Source: Lycorma delicatula
Taxonomy: Eukaryota > Arthropoda > Insecta > Hemiptera > Fulgoridae
Assembly (NCBI RefSeq): GCF_047948215.1
Contig: NC_134456.1
Span: forward strand, 194,663,034-194,727,033
Reading direction: 5' to 3'
Length of the DNA: 64,000 nucleotides
Positions 24,598 to 35,099 of this stretch are shown piece after piece. A program made the position numbers and the translations under genes. Position 1 is the stretch's first letter. Every line of letters begins with the position of its first letter. The notes below the pieces were generated by a model, which saw nothing but the letters and a program-made list of their open reading frames with translations, was not told where the DNA came from and ran no database searches.

Positions 24598-24626
24598 GTA
24601 TTATTATTATTATTATTATTATTATT
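24598..24626. repeat. (ATT)n microsatellite
   Basis: Nine to ten ATT units just downstream of the LINE relic ending near 24525. It may be derived from that element's tail. Confidence 0.9.
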
Positions 24627-24959
24627 ACATATGTATATTATTTCTGCTTCAAAATTTACTCAAGACGATACACTGAAGATTGTGGGTTGAAGTGGCATGC
24701 AGAGATTTAGTAACAAGTGCACATGCTATTTAAGATCAGCACATAGAAAATTAGCTGATCTGTATATGGGTATATGCGTAGAGTATATGTGTGTGTGTAT
24801 ATATATATTTAAATATAAATTTAAATTAAAAATATATATTTAAATTAAATTTTTTGTAGTCCATATTTCCTCTGTACGAAAATTCTAGCTAATTATATAA
24901 TACAAACTTATTCAGCCACTCCACAAAGTACAGAATTAAAGAACACTCTTACCTTACTT

Positions 24960-25600
24960 TTTTTTCATTTTCAAAGCGCTTTCGGGCCTAAGACCATCTT
25001 CAGTAATTTGTTTAATTTTTTCTTTTTTACATTTACATGTTAAATAAGTGATATGTTAAACTTTTCGGAACAAATATTTGTTTAGTCAATAATTTTTTTT
25101 AAATTAAAAATTTTATATTATTTTAAATCTTTAACATGCTGACAATATGTCAATACAGTACTGTACTGATTATCTGATTTATTAAAAATTTCTTATCAGT
25201 GTACTACAAACTTAAATAATATTTATAAGAATGTTCCCATCAAATTCTGCCTGCAGATTCATTAGGCTGAATTTACGTTTATATTTATATATATATAATC
25301 TTTCTAAAATTTCTAATTTTTGATTATTACTTTCATGTTCAACGTTTACATTTACTTTTTCAATTATTTCTAAATTATTTTCCAAACTAGTTATATTATG
25401 TCTGTTAATTATTAAGTGGTCTTCTACATTTGAGAAACCTATTTTTTTTTTTTTAAATGACCTGAAATGTTCATTAAATCTATCTTTAAATGACCTATTT
25501 GTTTTTCCAATATATATTTTTTCACAATTATTGCATTTTATTTTATAAATACTAGAAGAATAGTATTTATATTTTATTATTATTATTTAAATGTTTTATT
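24960..25600 (-). mobile_element. Penelope-like element fragment: GIY-YIG endonuclease and 3' region
   Basis: Minus-strand reading from about 25550 to 25185 is open: YKIKCNNCEKIYIGKTNR, SFKDRFNEHFRSFKKKK, NVEDHLIINRHNI, NQKLEILERLYIYKYKRKF, SLMNLQAEFDG, then a stop. The CxxC, YIGxT, R and H.EH residues of the Penelope GIY-YIG endonuclease are visible, with the Glu of LEILERL in the expected place. About 180 bases past the stop lies a hammerhead-like core (24980-25003). The reverse-transcriptase part is missing on this strand; a matching RT fragment lies on the opposite strand at 25655-26045. Confidence 0.85.
24980..25003 (-). ncRNA. Possible hammerhead ribozyme core of a Penelope-like element
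   Basis: The minus strand reads CTGAAGATGGTCTTAGGCCC followed by GAAA. CTGAAGA differs by one base from the core CTGATGA. GGTC-TTA-GGCC forms a four-pair stem II with one G-U pair, and GAAA follows at the right place. CAAA before the core and TTTG after it could pair as part of an outer stem. Its position 3' of the endonuclease fits the hammerheads reported for Penelope-like elements. The A in place of T in the core would be expected to abolish cleavage. Confidence 0.4.
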
Positions 25601-25654
25601 ATATGGTTATCAGGTTTAATTTTATTATGGGTCAGATATGTAGGTAATCTTTTT

Positions 25655-26045
25655 TTTTTAGTTATATATGAACCAAGTATAAATAATGAACATGAAATAA
25701 TTTTAAATAAATTAAATTCTTTTCATGAAACATTGAAATTTACATATGAAATAGAACATAACAGGAAAATAAAATATTTAGATGTAAATATTAAAATAAA
25801 TGAAATAATCAAATAATAACTGGAGTATATAAAAACCCTACCTCAAACGAAATTATTATAAACAAAAATTCCAACTTGGTTTCAAAAAATTAATCTTTTT
25901 AAAAAAATGATAGACAGAACAATAAAATACACAAACTATAAACAAGACTTGCATAATGAAATAAATAGCATAAAGAATACAGCTATAAAGAATGGATATG
26001 ATACCTCATTGATCAATAATATATATAAAAAATATTGTGTGTGCG
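25655..26045 (+). mobile_element. Penelope-like element fragment: end of reverse transcriptase, opposite strand
   Basis: The plus strand reads YEPSINNEHEIILNKLNSF, HETLKFTYEIEHNRKIKYL and DVNIKINEI, then after frame changes TGVYKNPTSNEII and INLFKKMIDRTIKYTNYKQ, DLHNEINSIKNTAIKNGYDT, SLINNIYKK. This is the block after the RT catalytic core and the connector preceding the endonuclease in Penelope proteins. It breaks off at about 26045 before any endonuclease. It stands head to head with the minus-strand endonuclease fragment at 24960-25600, suggesting inversion during or after insertion. Confidence 0.75.
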
Positions 26046-26216
26046 TGCGCACATAGGAGAAGAAGGAGAATGTGATATAAATAAATTATTCCATTAAGTA
26101 AAAAATAATATTAACAATATTAATTTTTCTTTTCTAAGGAACATGTATTGACATATCATTATTATTAATAACATATACTTTTCTATAAGTTAGTATTAGT
26201 AAGATTCAAGCTGTAA

Positions 26217-26392
26217 TGAGAATATGGAATAAAAAGGATATTGAAAATATGGTGAATGATGTTGTCAGGAAAGGAAATGTGAGAGCAAGAAGGAGGCTGA
26301 AGAATGAGACAATGTTACTGCATTGCCTCATTCTTACAACTTACTCTGAAGCATCAACTTCAGTACCAGTTAGATAATGCCAGTTGCATTAA
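26217..26392 (+). other. Weakly protein-like frame, possibly from a pogo/psq-type element
   Basis: The plus strand reads AVMRIWNKKDIENMVNDV then VRKGNVRARRRLKNETMLL, ending at a stop after SVPVR. The W-x-x-x-x-x-x-x-A/V-x-x-x-V pattern slightly recalls the helix-turn-helix that starts pogo-type transposases and psq proteins. The rest does not fit. A 15-base-arm hairpin with one mismatch (26300-26335) lies inside it. Very uncertain. Confidence 0.15.
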
Positions 26393-26459
26393 GATGATAT
26401 TTTACAACTTTTTTTATAAAATTAATATTGATGAATTTATTTAAAAACATGTAATATAC

Positions 26460-26585
26460 CTTATTTGTAGAAACTTCCCCTGTTTCTTCATCAACAGTAA
26501 ATTTAGTTCCTTTCTGGTTAGGTTGTTGCACAATGGAGTATTTTACTTGACCATTTACACCTTTATCTTCATCTGTAGCTTGAAC
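26460..26585 (-). CDS. CadN: Neural cadherin (CadN), internal exon F
   Basis: A short exon of exactly 42 codons, phase 0 at both ends: VQATDEDKGVNGQVKYSI, VQQPNQKGTKFTVDEETG and EVSTNK. It supplies the ATDEDKG calcium-ligand loop and the middle strands of one EC repeat. The acceptor is TTTGTTTAG and the donor GTATAT. Because it is symmetrical (0-0) and flanked by symmetrical exons, it could be skipped or exchanged without shifting the frame, but nothing in the sequence shows that this happens. It joins the exon at 22323-22469, giving ...STNK-VFDREGDDG, as in Drosophila CadN. Confidence 0.95.
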
Positions 26586-26792
26586 CTAAACAAATTTCAG
26601 AGTTTGCAGCATTATCAAAAAAAAAAAAAGAAAGCATAACAGTTATAATGATAATAATAACAATTTCAGAAAACTGAAATTATTTTTAAATAACATAAAT
26701 AAATTAAATAGATTCCTTTCATAAATACAAAAAATTTGTAGACATATAACCGACAGCTTAAAAAATGTTAGAAAAACAAAAATAATTATTAC

Positions 26793-27090
26793 CTTAATTA
26801 CAGGGCTACCATTTGGAGCACCTTCTTCAACTTTTGGATAATAAGTACCACAATCTTTGAAAACTGGTTTATTGTCATTAACATCAGTAATAAAGACAAC
26901 AACAACAGCAGTGCTAGTATGAACTGTAGCATCACCATTGACACAACATGCTCCATCATCCATTGCAGTAACATTCAATTCATATTTGTCACGATCTAAT
27001 GAAATAGCCTTGCCATGAAGTCGTATTACACCAGTTATCTCTTCAATTACAAACTGTCCTGATGATGTTCCTCCACCAACAAAACCAAAC
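26793..27090 (-). CDS. CadN: Neural cadherin (CadN), internal exon E
   Basis: One base completes the split Arg codon; the exon then reads FGFVGGGTSSGQFVIEEI, TGVIRLHGKAISLDRDKYEL, NVTAMDDGACCVNGDATV, TSTAVVVVFITDVNDNKPVF and YYPKVEEGAPNGSPVIK. It closes one EC repeat with a complete DVNDNKPVF linker and starts the next. An N-glycosylation sequon (NVT) and a Cys-Cys pair lie in the middle, both remembered from the fly protein. Acceptor CTTTTCAG, donor GTAATA, ending in phase 0. Only about 200 bases of intron separate it from the next exon at 26460-26585, the closest exon pair in the window. Confidence 0.96.
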
Positions 27091-27749
27091 CTGAAAAGTT
27101 AAATATTTTACATAAGCAGTCCATTTAAAAAATAATATACTGTCTGTAAAAAATAATATACTTTGTAGCTAATGATCTAAAAAGTATAAGTACATTTCTT
27201 ACTATTTAAATGAAGGATAAAGCTATAATTGAAAGACTAAAAGATACTGATTATATAAAAGTGATCTGTTTTCTTTCATTAAGAGAAACAAACATTAATA
27301 TAAAAATATTTAAATGTAATTTAGATATTTAATGAAAATAAAATATAAATGGATAACACACTTTCAGACAAAGGTTTTAAAATTAAATATTTTTAGCAAT
27401 TAATACTACTATGGTGGTCTTAAGCCACTAAGAAAATAATGATATGCAGATAACTGTACCCAAAGCATTGGCTTTATCATTGCTTAGATTATCTACAGGA
27501 TCCAGTTCACTTAATGTGGCTTTGGCTAATGTGGTTTATTTTATTTTAAACCCTTCAATTTTCTGGATGCTATTACCTGAGATATTCCAAGTGTTACAGA
27601 ACTATCAGGTTGTAAAGGTTACAGTTATTCCGCAAAACAATTTATTTAAAATAATTACTATAAAAAACTATTAAAAAAAAAATAAATAAAATGAAGCATT
27701 TAGTTTATTTCCTTTCTTATAATTAAAATTGAAAAAAGACTATAATTAC

Positions 27750-27921
27750 CTAACATTGTCACCATCTTTATCAGAGGCTACAACTGTAGTTACTAGAGTA
27801 TTTGGTCCCGCATTTTCATCTACATTAGGCGTATAAACCTGTTGTGAGAATTTTGGTTCTTCATCATTCTTGTTCTTTGTATAAATACGAACAGTTGCAG
27901 TTCCAGTCTTAGAAGGTTCTC
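27750..27921 (-). CDS. CadN: Neural cadherin (CadN), internal exon D
   Basis: Two bases complete Gly from the preceding exon, then EPSKTGTATVRIYTKNKND, EEPKFSQQVYTPNVDENAG and PNTLVTTVVASDKDGDNV, ending on the first two bases (AG) of an Arg codon. It finishes one EC repeat, makes the inter-repeat linker and begins another. The linker reads NKNDEEPKF, so the first acidic residue of the usual DxNDN calcium motif is Asn. Acceptor TGAATTAG and donor GTAATT. The residues match the corresponding part of Drosophila CadN closely as I remember it. The exon is short, intact and in phase with both neighbours. Confidence 0.95.
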
Positions 27922-29862
27922 CTAATTCACAAAAAAATATTTATCACAATTGAACATACACACACCAGCCTTTTGTAAAATTAAATAATATTCTAAAGTG
28001 ACAATATGCTAAAATAACAATAATCCCAGCACAGGGAATGGAAGAAATTTAAAAATAAATATTTTAAATTACATAATTTATTATGTTAAATAAGATCATT
28101 ATCAAGATAGAAAGAAAGAAATCCAAAAAGTGGAACAATGAAAATTCAACCATTATCTTAGAAAAAGTAATAATTTCATAAAAATGAAATTGATTATAAA
28201 TATTATTTATATAATACAAAGTGCACTACAATGAAAAGAATGATACACAAATTTATAATATAACATTCATTCTCATTTTAAACTATTTTACTGAAATTAA
28301 TCTTTTTAAGATTCATATTATTCCTTTGTACTATTAAATTATATTTTAACTATATTTATTCTATATTAATAGAATTTAAAATAACGTTTCAAATGATCTA
28401 CATAAACATATTTATTATCAAACTGGTGGTAAGAAGTAAGCTTGAATATTCAAATAAAGGGCAGACAAATTCTGCATAATAGAGGTTCGAAAAAATGAGG
28501 GTATATCAGGTTTTAAGTCATAAAAGGATAATTAACTGAGAAATACCACTGTTCTGTGTAAAACATTTTTAACAGAACTTACAATAACACAGACACATGT
28601 ATCATATTTATTTCCAACAGTGTGAAAAGTTAAGATTAATTTTATGGACTACAGTAAATACAGCCATTACAATGTATGAGAGGTAAATATCATACTGATT
28701 GGGAAATGTAGGATGCAGACAAAAACAAAAAAAAAAAAAAAACAGCTAAAAAGAAAGTAAAATTCTATATTGTATGTTTTTAAGATTTAATTTTTTTTAA
28801 TTGTGTGAAAAATGTATTTTATTTTTTCATTTATGAATTAGTAGGCTAAATAAAGGGGGGGGGGGAATAGCACACTTAACCACATTTCCTTAGTATAAGT
28901 ACTCTTAAGTGTTGGTTGATACTTTTACATGAATTGCGTTTAATATTTTATTAGTTATTTCAGATAACAGAACTTCAGTTATGCAAACTTCAGTTTAGAG
29001 AGAACTTTGCTGCTCACAATTTAGAATGGCATAATCCTGAATTTTTTTTATATATGGTCATGATCACTTTCATAGTGATCATTACTTCATCAAGTAGGTA
29101 CACTAAAAATTAAAAAATCATTACCTCTAAAATGCAGGAAGTAAGCATTTGTTTCTTTTTAATTACTTAATAAAACAATTATCTATTGTGAGCACTGCAA
29201 CTGTTTGCAGAGATTTAACTAATGGTTTAGTCTTTTATTTAATGTACTTTAAATTTAAAATGAATAATGAGATTAAATTTATGATTTTCTAATATTCATT
29301 TGTTATATTTTACTATTTGTAATTTCTCTAAAGTATTGTAATTATGAACTTCTAATATTAAATTATTAATAATTATATCTTCCACTTAAAAAATTCTACT
29401 AACAAAAAATACATTCATAACATAATAGTAGGCTATGATACATGAAAATTTACTAGGTAATTTTTTTCTAATTTCTCTATTTTATAGACAGAAAAGCAAC
29501 ATTAAATAACAAAACTATCTAAGTACATAGGCAATCACTATACAACAAATTAATTTAGCATATTTAAGTCTGGAAACTTAATTATTTTAAAACTTTAAAA
29601 TATTTAATTTATTTATTTATACTTTATAAAATAAAATAAAAATTTCTACTGGATGAACTAACTGTAAACTGTATTTATTTTGACATACACCAATAGCACA
29701 AAATATAACAAACATAATACTATTCTTTTAAAAAAATGTTATATGCAGTCAGACTAGTAACTTTTTTAAAGATGGATTTGACCAATTAGGCAGTTTGTAA
29801 TGCCTACTTTTTAAAATTTATATTTAAGAATGTATAAATTTAGAATAACTGTAAAAAATTAC
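27922..29862 (-). other. CadN intron between exons C and D
   Basis: 1.9 kb of AT-rich sequence with an 11-base G run at 28855-28865 and A- and T-runs. I see no gene or named repeat here. The same holds for the shorter introns 27091-27749 and 22470-22753. Confidence 0.85.
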
Positions 29863-30139
29863 CTTTATCTTTTGCTGTTACAACAAACTCATAATAAGCA
29901 TTATTATTATCTGCATCCAACTGTTTGTTGTTGTTCACAATTCCACTTGAATCAACTGCAAAGTGGTCATCTGATACTTGGTACTCTATTTCGGCATTTG
30001 CACCAGAATCTGAATCTGTAGCCTTCACTTTCAGAATAGATGTTCCTAATGGTATGTCTTCATCAACATTATGAGCTTGGTAATCAGGGAGCTCAAATTT
30101 AGGTGCATTATCATTTACATCCGTAACACGTATCGTCAA
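29863..30139 (-). CDS. CadN: Neural cadherin (CadN), internal exon C
   Basis: Starts in phase 0 with LTIRVTDVNDNAPKFELP, the canonical calcium-binding linker between two EC repeats, and continues with VDEDIPLGTSILKVKATDSD, IEYQVSDDHFAVDSSGIV, KQLDADNNNAYYEF and VVTAKDKG. It therefore closes one EC repeat and supplies most of the next, including the DxD-type calcium ligands (ATDSDSG). The acceptor is CTTAACTTGCAG; the donor is GTAATT and the last base G is the first base of a split Gly codon. It joins cleanly to the exon at 27750-27921. Open reading continues into intron on both sides, so the splice sites rather than an ORF define it. Confidence 0.96.
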
Positions 30140-30509
30140 CTGCAAGTTAAGAAGGGATTCATTTAGCAATAAACAGTTAGTATAACATGAACATATTTCC
30201 ATGGAAGTAATCTGATTTATTTTTACTAGCATATATAAATTTTTGAAGTTAATCGTAAATTGCATAGTTCACTTTAATAATCATAAACATCTGTTTAAAT
30301 CATCATCAACTGCATAAAAATTGATGTTTAACATTAATCATCATTATTAAGACAGAATAATTATAATTCTCTAATAAGTTAAAACCAAACACTACAAACT
30401 AAACACAATTGTAACAAGTAATATACCATGAATGAAATGATAAAATAAAAATATAAAATTAATTAATTAAATAAAATTCTATATTTACATTAGCAAAAGT
30501 TTACATGTT

Positions 30510-31275
30510 TATCATATTTTTATTAAAAATATATGAAGTGACTGCCCTGCACATCGATCGATCCTTTTTTGTGTTTGAATGATCATATTGAGTGACTTGA
30601 TGCAGAATGTCATTGACAATTCTATCAATTTCTTGTTGAATGTTTGCCTTAATTTCAGTGAGAATATAGGAATTTAGTTTATAAACTCTACTATTCAAAC
30701 AGCTTCAAAGAAAAAAATTACAAATAGACAAACCACCCCTGCTGACAGTTTATTCTTCTATAAAAAGGAATTTAGAAATTCTTCTTCGAATATCAGCTAG
30801 ACCCCTAGAGTCCTAATGCAAGGTTTCACATAGATTTTGTTTTGCATCTGAAACTGATAATGTTGTTCAGTATTTTTTAACCAAATCCCAAATCATGTAT
30901 GCTACTCTTTGGTGGGAAATGGGCTTTAGGAAATTTTTCCACAAATGTTTGAAGTGCAGCAATCCTTTCCTCGGTCACATTTTAGAAAAACACAACTGAA
31001 GAAAAAATTTATACTGATACTAAAGCAAGAACAGTGTACAATTGAGAACAATAGATGAGAGTAACATACACAACCAACAGTGGCACTACTAGTAGCAACA
31101 ATGATAAAAACATTAAAGGTTACAAACAACTACAGTTCAAGCTGGTTCAGTTCGGTTTTAAGTTGTTCACCCAGCATATAATGCATGTCAACAGTAAGTG
31201 TCCAGTTGTTGTTTCAAACTAATCATTCTCCTGGAACCACTGAGAACCAAGACATCTCTTCAGGTGAAGGAAGAT
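30510..31275 (-). pseudogene. IS630/mariner-type transposase tail relics
   Basis: Two minus-strand pieces. At about 31270-31165, ENFHIFLHLKRCLGSQWF followed by QEND and FETTTGHLLLT resembles the LFPHLK..L.G.RF block and after of mariner-type transposases. At about 30690-30530, SRVYKLNSYILTEIKANIQQ, EIDRIVNDILHQVTQ and MCRAV resemble the C-terminal helix segment (L..LK..I..EI..I...ML..V......R...C) of a related family. They are in the same orientation but need not belong to one element. No termini. The remaining intron parts 30140-30509 and 31276-32308 show nothing further except a CT microsatellite. Confidence 0.4.
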
Positions 31276-31642
31276 GTGGAAATTTTCTCCAGAATGAACA
31301 CAGGTTACAGTAGTCTAATTTTTCAATAATAATCATTTACACTGTACTCTGTAAAATTCTTGCTCATTTCATCAAAAGAACAGTAATAGTAAAGAATCGC
31401 TATTACTGTCACATTAATATGCAAAAATACAACAAGATCATCCCTCTAAAGTTAAACCTTGCATTTCTTTCTTCATCATGAAATCCATATAGCTTTTATT
31501 AAACTCATGAGCTTTTATTAAACTCATGATGATGACACCTTACCTTTCCACTCATAGCTGAAGAGGCTTAAATTTCACATAATTTATAGTAAATTTCAGC
31601 TATATTAAGACCAAAATTGAAAAAACAACAAGATTTCACAAC

Positions 31643-31664
31643 CCTCTCTCTCTCTCTCTCTCTT
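31643..31664. repeat. (CT)n microsatellite
   Basis: About ten CT units; the Glu-Arg run read on the minus strand is an artefact. Confidence 0.9.
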
Positions 31665-32308
31665 TCTTTTGTATTTAAAACATGATAATAATACACCAAC
31701 AACAATATAAAATAATTCAGAAATTCTTGTTCAGTCAAGTTAATGTAGGGATTAAATTCATGGGTAATAAAATTCATAGATAATCTAACCATATTTCTAA
31801 CAACTGTACACAAGTAAAAATTGTAAATTAGAACCTCTAGGTTATTTCAAAAATGCATTAAAATAGACATACACTACAAGGTGTTAAGTACTAGGAGGAA
31901 GTTTTTATATGAGAGTGCAATAATCTCCTGCTTGGGTTTTTTTTCTCTATTCCTATAAATATAACTTTATAATAATTATATTTCCAATTTACAATCATTA
32001 AACAATAAAAAAAAGTAATGGCTAAAGACAACTGTTTTATGAAAAAAATGTAATAGACAAGTGATTATAACCTAGGAGTGATTGTAAATCAGGGATTAAT
32101 GTAAGGCGGTGCATAGTATCAATAGTAGCAGGGACATTCATTAAATTACAATAAATTGCTATCCTAACTTTTAAGAGCCACATTTAAAATATCTCTGTCA
32201 TCTTTATCTATTACCATGATTAATCTGCAATTACCAAGGTTAATGTATGTAGACTTCAAAGAAAAAACACCTTCCCACAGCAGATGTATTCAAGACATTT
32301 TTGGAACA

Positions 32309-32873
32309 TCAATATAAATAAAAATGTAAATGTTCGTTTGTTCAAAATTTTAAATCTCCGAAAATTCTTCACCGATTGCTTTGAAATTTTGACACAACAT
32401 TGCATTTAAATGCGAACGTGTCTTTATATACCTACTATTTATATACCTAAGATGTCATATCTGTGACAGGTAAAACATGCTTTTTTTGAAAAACAGCGCT
32501 ATCAGCTGGATGTAAAAGCAAATAAATATTTTATGATTCCATTTCAATTTTTCTGATATATGTGTCTACTACAGACTAAAAAACTACTGGACCGATTTAC
32601 GTGTGGGGGAAAAAGGGAGAAAGGGAAAAATCAGAAAAGGAAAAAATCGAAAAAGGTAAAAAGGAAGAAGGGGAAAACGGAAAAAATAAAAAATAAAAAA
32701 GGGGAAAATGGAGAAAAGGAAAAACAGGAAAAGGTAAAATGGAAAAGGGAAAGGTTAAATTTTGTGAAGTTCCATAATGTTCATATTGTTAATGTTTTAT
32801 CTGAACTTTCAATTGTGTTCATTTAATCTACATATATACTCAAATCTAGCAATAGCATTGTCAGGTCTGCTAG
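32309..32873 (+). mobile_element. Non-autonomous Helitron-like element
   Basis: It starts with TC after an A (32308) and ends with CTAG before a T (32874), exactly the A|TC...CTAG|T arrangement of Helitrons, which insert between A and T. The 5' part (AAATGTTCGTTTGTTC, TTCACCGATTGC) and the 3' end (TCAGGTCTGCTAG) are of the type seen in many insect Helitrons. The interior holds a 150-base purine-only-like tract (32609-32757) of A and G with few pyrimidines. No Rep/helicase ORF; the Lys/Arg-rich open frame at 32560-32826 is a by-product of the tract. Lies in the CadN intron between exons B and C. Confidence 0.75.
32609..32757 (+). repeat. Strand-asymmetric purine tract
   Basis: Irregular GAAAA/GGGAAA repeats with very few C or T, inside the Helitron-like element at 32309-32873. 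Such tracts can adopt triplex structures; here it is probably just replication-slippage expansion. Confidence 0.85.
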
Positions 32874-33281
32874 TAATTTAATACATTAGTTAAATGTAAA
32901 TGACTGAAACACTCCTTTAGTTGATGATCAGAAAGGCTTATAATTTCAGATTTATTTGCAATAGTTAAGTTTGAACATAGTTTATACTTAAATTGAATTT
33001 AAAGTAGATGGATCTTAAAATTAATAGAAATTATTTTCTAAAATAAAGATAAAATCTAACTCAGTTACATTTAATGTTAGAGTTGATAAAAAAAGTTGAA
33101 ATACTCCCACCACTTTTATTTAAATAATATATATTTATTTAATCCGATTACATGTCTGAATAATTTATTTTAATTTGCGACCAGTTAATATATTTTACTA
33201 CATGTATTCAAAATTTCACATTACAACTTGCAGTAATAAATTATTAATAATTGATAATACTAAATAAGATCTTATGCATAC

Positions 33282-33498
33282 CTCAACAGAAGTGGAAAAT
33301 CCGCCAGAATCTTCTGTTGCAGTAACTATTAGTGAATATACATGTGGTTGACGTAAATCTTCAAAATCCAACTCTTTAGCAAGTTTTACTATACCAGAAG
33401 TTGGACCAATGTTAAACGTCCCAGCTCCTTGACCTTGTGCTTTTAATGTATATCTGATTTCTCTATCAGCAAATGACTTTGCTTTTACAGAAATTATG
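33282..33498 (-). CDS. CadN: Neural cadherin (CadN), internal exon B
   Basis: Continues directly from the exon at 48554-48800: its first base C completes the split Asp codon, followed by IISVKAKSFADREIRYTL, AGTFNIGPTSGIVKLAKELD and YSLIVTATEDSGGFSTSVE. It encodes the main body of one EC repeat, with the typical G-x-I-x-L and LDFE strand motifs of cadherin folds. The acceptor is a strong polypyrimidine tract ending in CAG and the donor is GTATGC; the exon ends in phase 0. The intron on its 5' side is about 15 kb and packed with transposon relics. No frameshift or stop is present, in contrast to every mobile-element ORF around it. Confidence 0.96.
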
Positions 33499-34875
33499 CT
33501 GAAAAAAAAATTAAAATAGCAATTTTTATTACACCAAATGTTACTGATTGCACTGTCTGTTTCATCATTTTCTACTAGGTAAAAAATACATAAAGGAAAA
33601 GCAAGTTACCAGCTTCCTAATAAAGGAAGGGAATTTATTACAGGGTTGATAAATACATAAGTATACAATCAACAGCAGGTTGTAACAGATGACGTTTTTG
33701 TAGTAATATTACAAGCATAGAAAAATGTTAAAACTTCTAAGGTTTGAATAATCTGATAATACTGCAGAAAAGTGTAACACTTCATTTTTATGTTATTCAA
33801 CCTACTACGCTGCAATACATCTACAGAAAAAAAGAGATTAAAATGCTAAACATCATTCAGACTGTACAATTTTCAGTGACTATAAGAAAAAATTCTTCTA
33901 AACTACAGAACATCCTCTAATATTGTTTTTATTATATCACAGCTTGTTCTCATTTAATTTCTTCAATTACATGATAATAATTATTAGATTATAATGATAT
34001 CTTGGAAAATACAGTAGCGGAAAAAATAATTCTGAACTTAAGTATTTTTTGTTTCTATATTGTTTTCTTGGTAACAATGATTTTACATAGGTTATTAAGC
34101 ATGATTATTCTCTTTGTCTCTATTAAAATAGTGAATTGTAAGTGGTTTTTACTTAGCTTGTTTGTAGTAATATTGTACATTCTACATTCGTGTTTCTTAC
34201 TCCAATGTTAATGGATACATCTCCAAAGAAATAACTAAAATTATTGTTTTGTATCAGCATATAAATATATGACACAAAAACATATAAATAGCACAAAAAT
34301 GTTTTCTTGGGTTAGGTACATACTTATTCTACATTAGACAGGATCATTTTCTTCTGATCAAAAAGGGAAACACTGGAAACGTAAAAAAGTTACTACATTT
34401 TTCATTTATTAACAAAAAAAAGGAATGATGATTTCAATGTTATAAATTTTCATGTTGGGAAAGCTTAATACAGGGTAAAAGAAACCTGTTGGAAGAAGGG
34501 CAAAAAGATCAGTAAAAAAAAATTTAAGAACAGACATGAAGAAGAAAAGATTTTATATATATATACATTACATATATATGTACTATACATAACTGTACAT
34601 ATATTTAGTATCGATTAGACATTCAGTACTAGAATTGTATATTGTATTTTTTATGTTTCTTAAGTTAGATGAAAACATGCATGTTAATTATTCTTTGTCT
34701 GGATTAATTTTTGTGCTACATTAGGCAGAGTAAGAAAAAGCAATGTTATCTTCAAGGGGATTCAGAATGTCTTAACTGGTAATTTGCGTTGAAAATGAAA
34801 AAAATCTGCATTGACATTCTGGATTTTGAGGACAGCTTGAAATAAACCAGTACTTCATTTTGGGATTGGTAATAA

Positions 34876-34975
34876 TGCCGGCCTCCACGGCGCAACTGGT
34901 AGCGTCTCAGCCTTTCATCCAGAAGTCTCGAGTTTGAATCCCCCAGCCAGGTATGCATTTTTCATGTTTCAAAAT
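34876..34975 (+). mobile_element. SINE family B, copy 1 (tRNA-derived head)
   Basis: The head CTCCACGGCGCAACTGGTAG with GCGTCTCAGCC, then GAGTTTGAATCCC, resembles a tRNA with A-box and B-box. The anticodon arm does not fold well and there is no proper 3' acceptor stem. The sequence continues into GCATTTTTCATGTTTC, shared with the copy at 49217-49290. It is a SINE, not a functional tRNA gene. Antisense to CadN. Confidence 0.75.
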
Positions 34976-35099
34976 ATTTTCCTACACACAAGCTTGAGTT
35001 TCTGTAGTGAATTTCATCAAGCAAAAAAATATAGTAATTGCATATTCAAAGAGATGAGCATATAAAAAAAAATTTTGAGTACATAAATACACTGAAAAA

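Noticed and set aside
32560..32826. Open frame of Lys/Arg/Glu-rich protein
   Set aside because: Produced by the purine tract of the Helitron-like element; no domain, and the frame is irrelevant to the repeat.
34876..34950. tRNA gene
   Set aside because: A- and B-box-like motifs are present but the cloverleaf fails, and a SINE tail with a second copy at 49217 follows.
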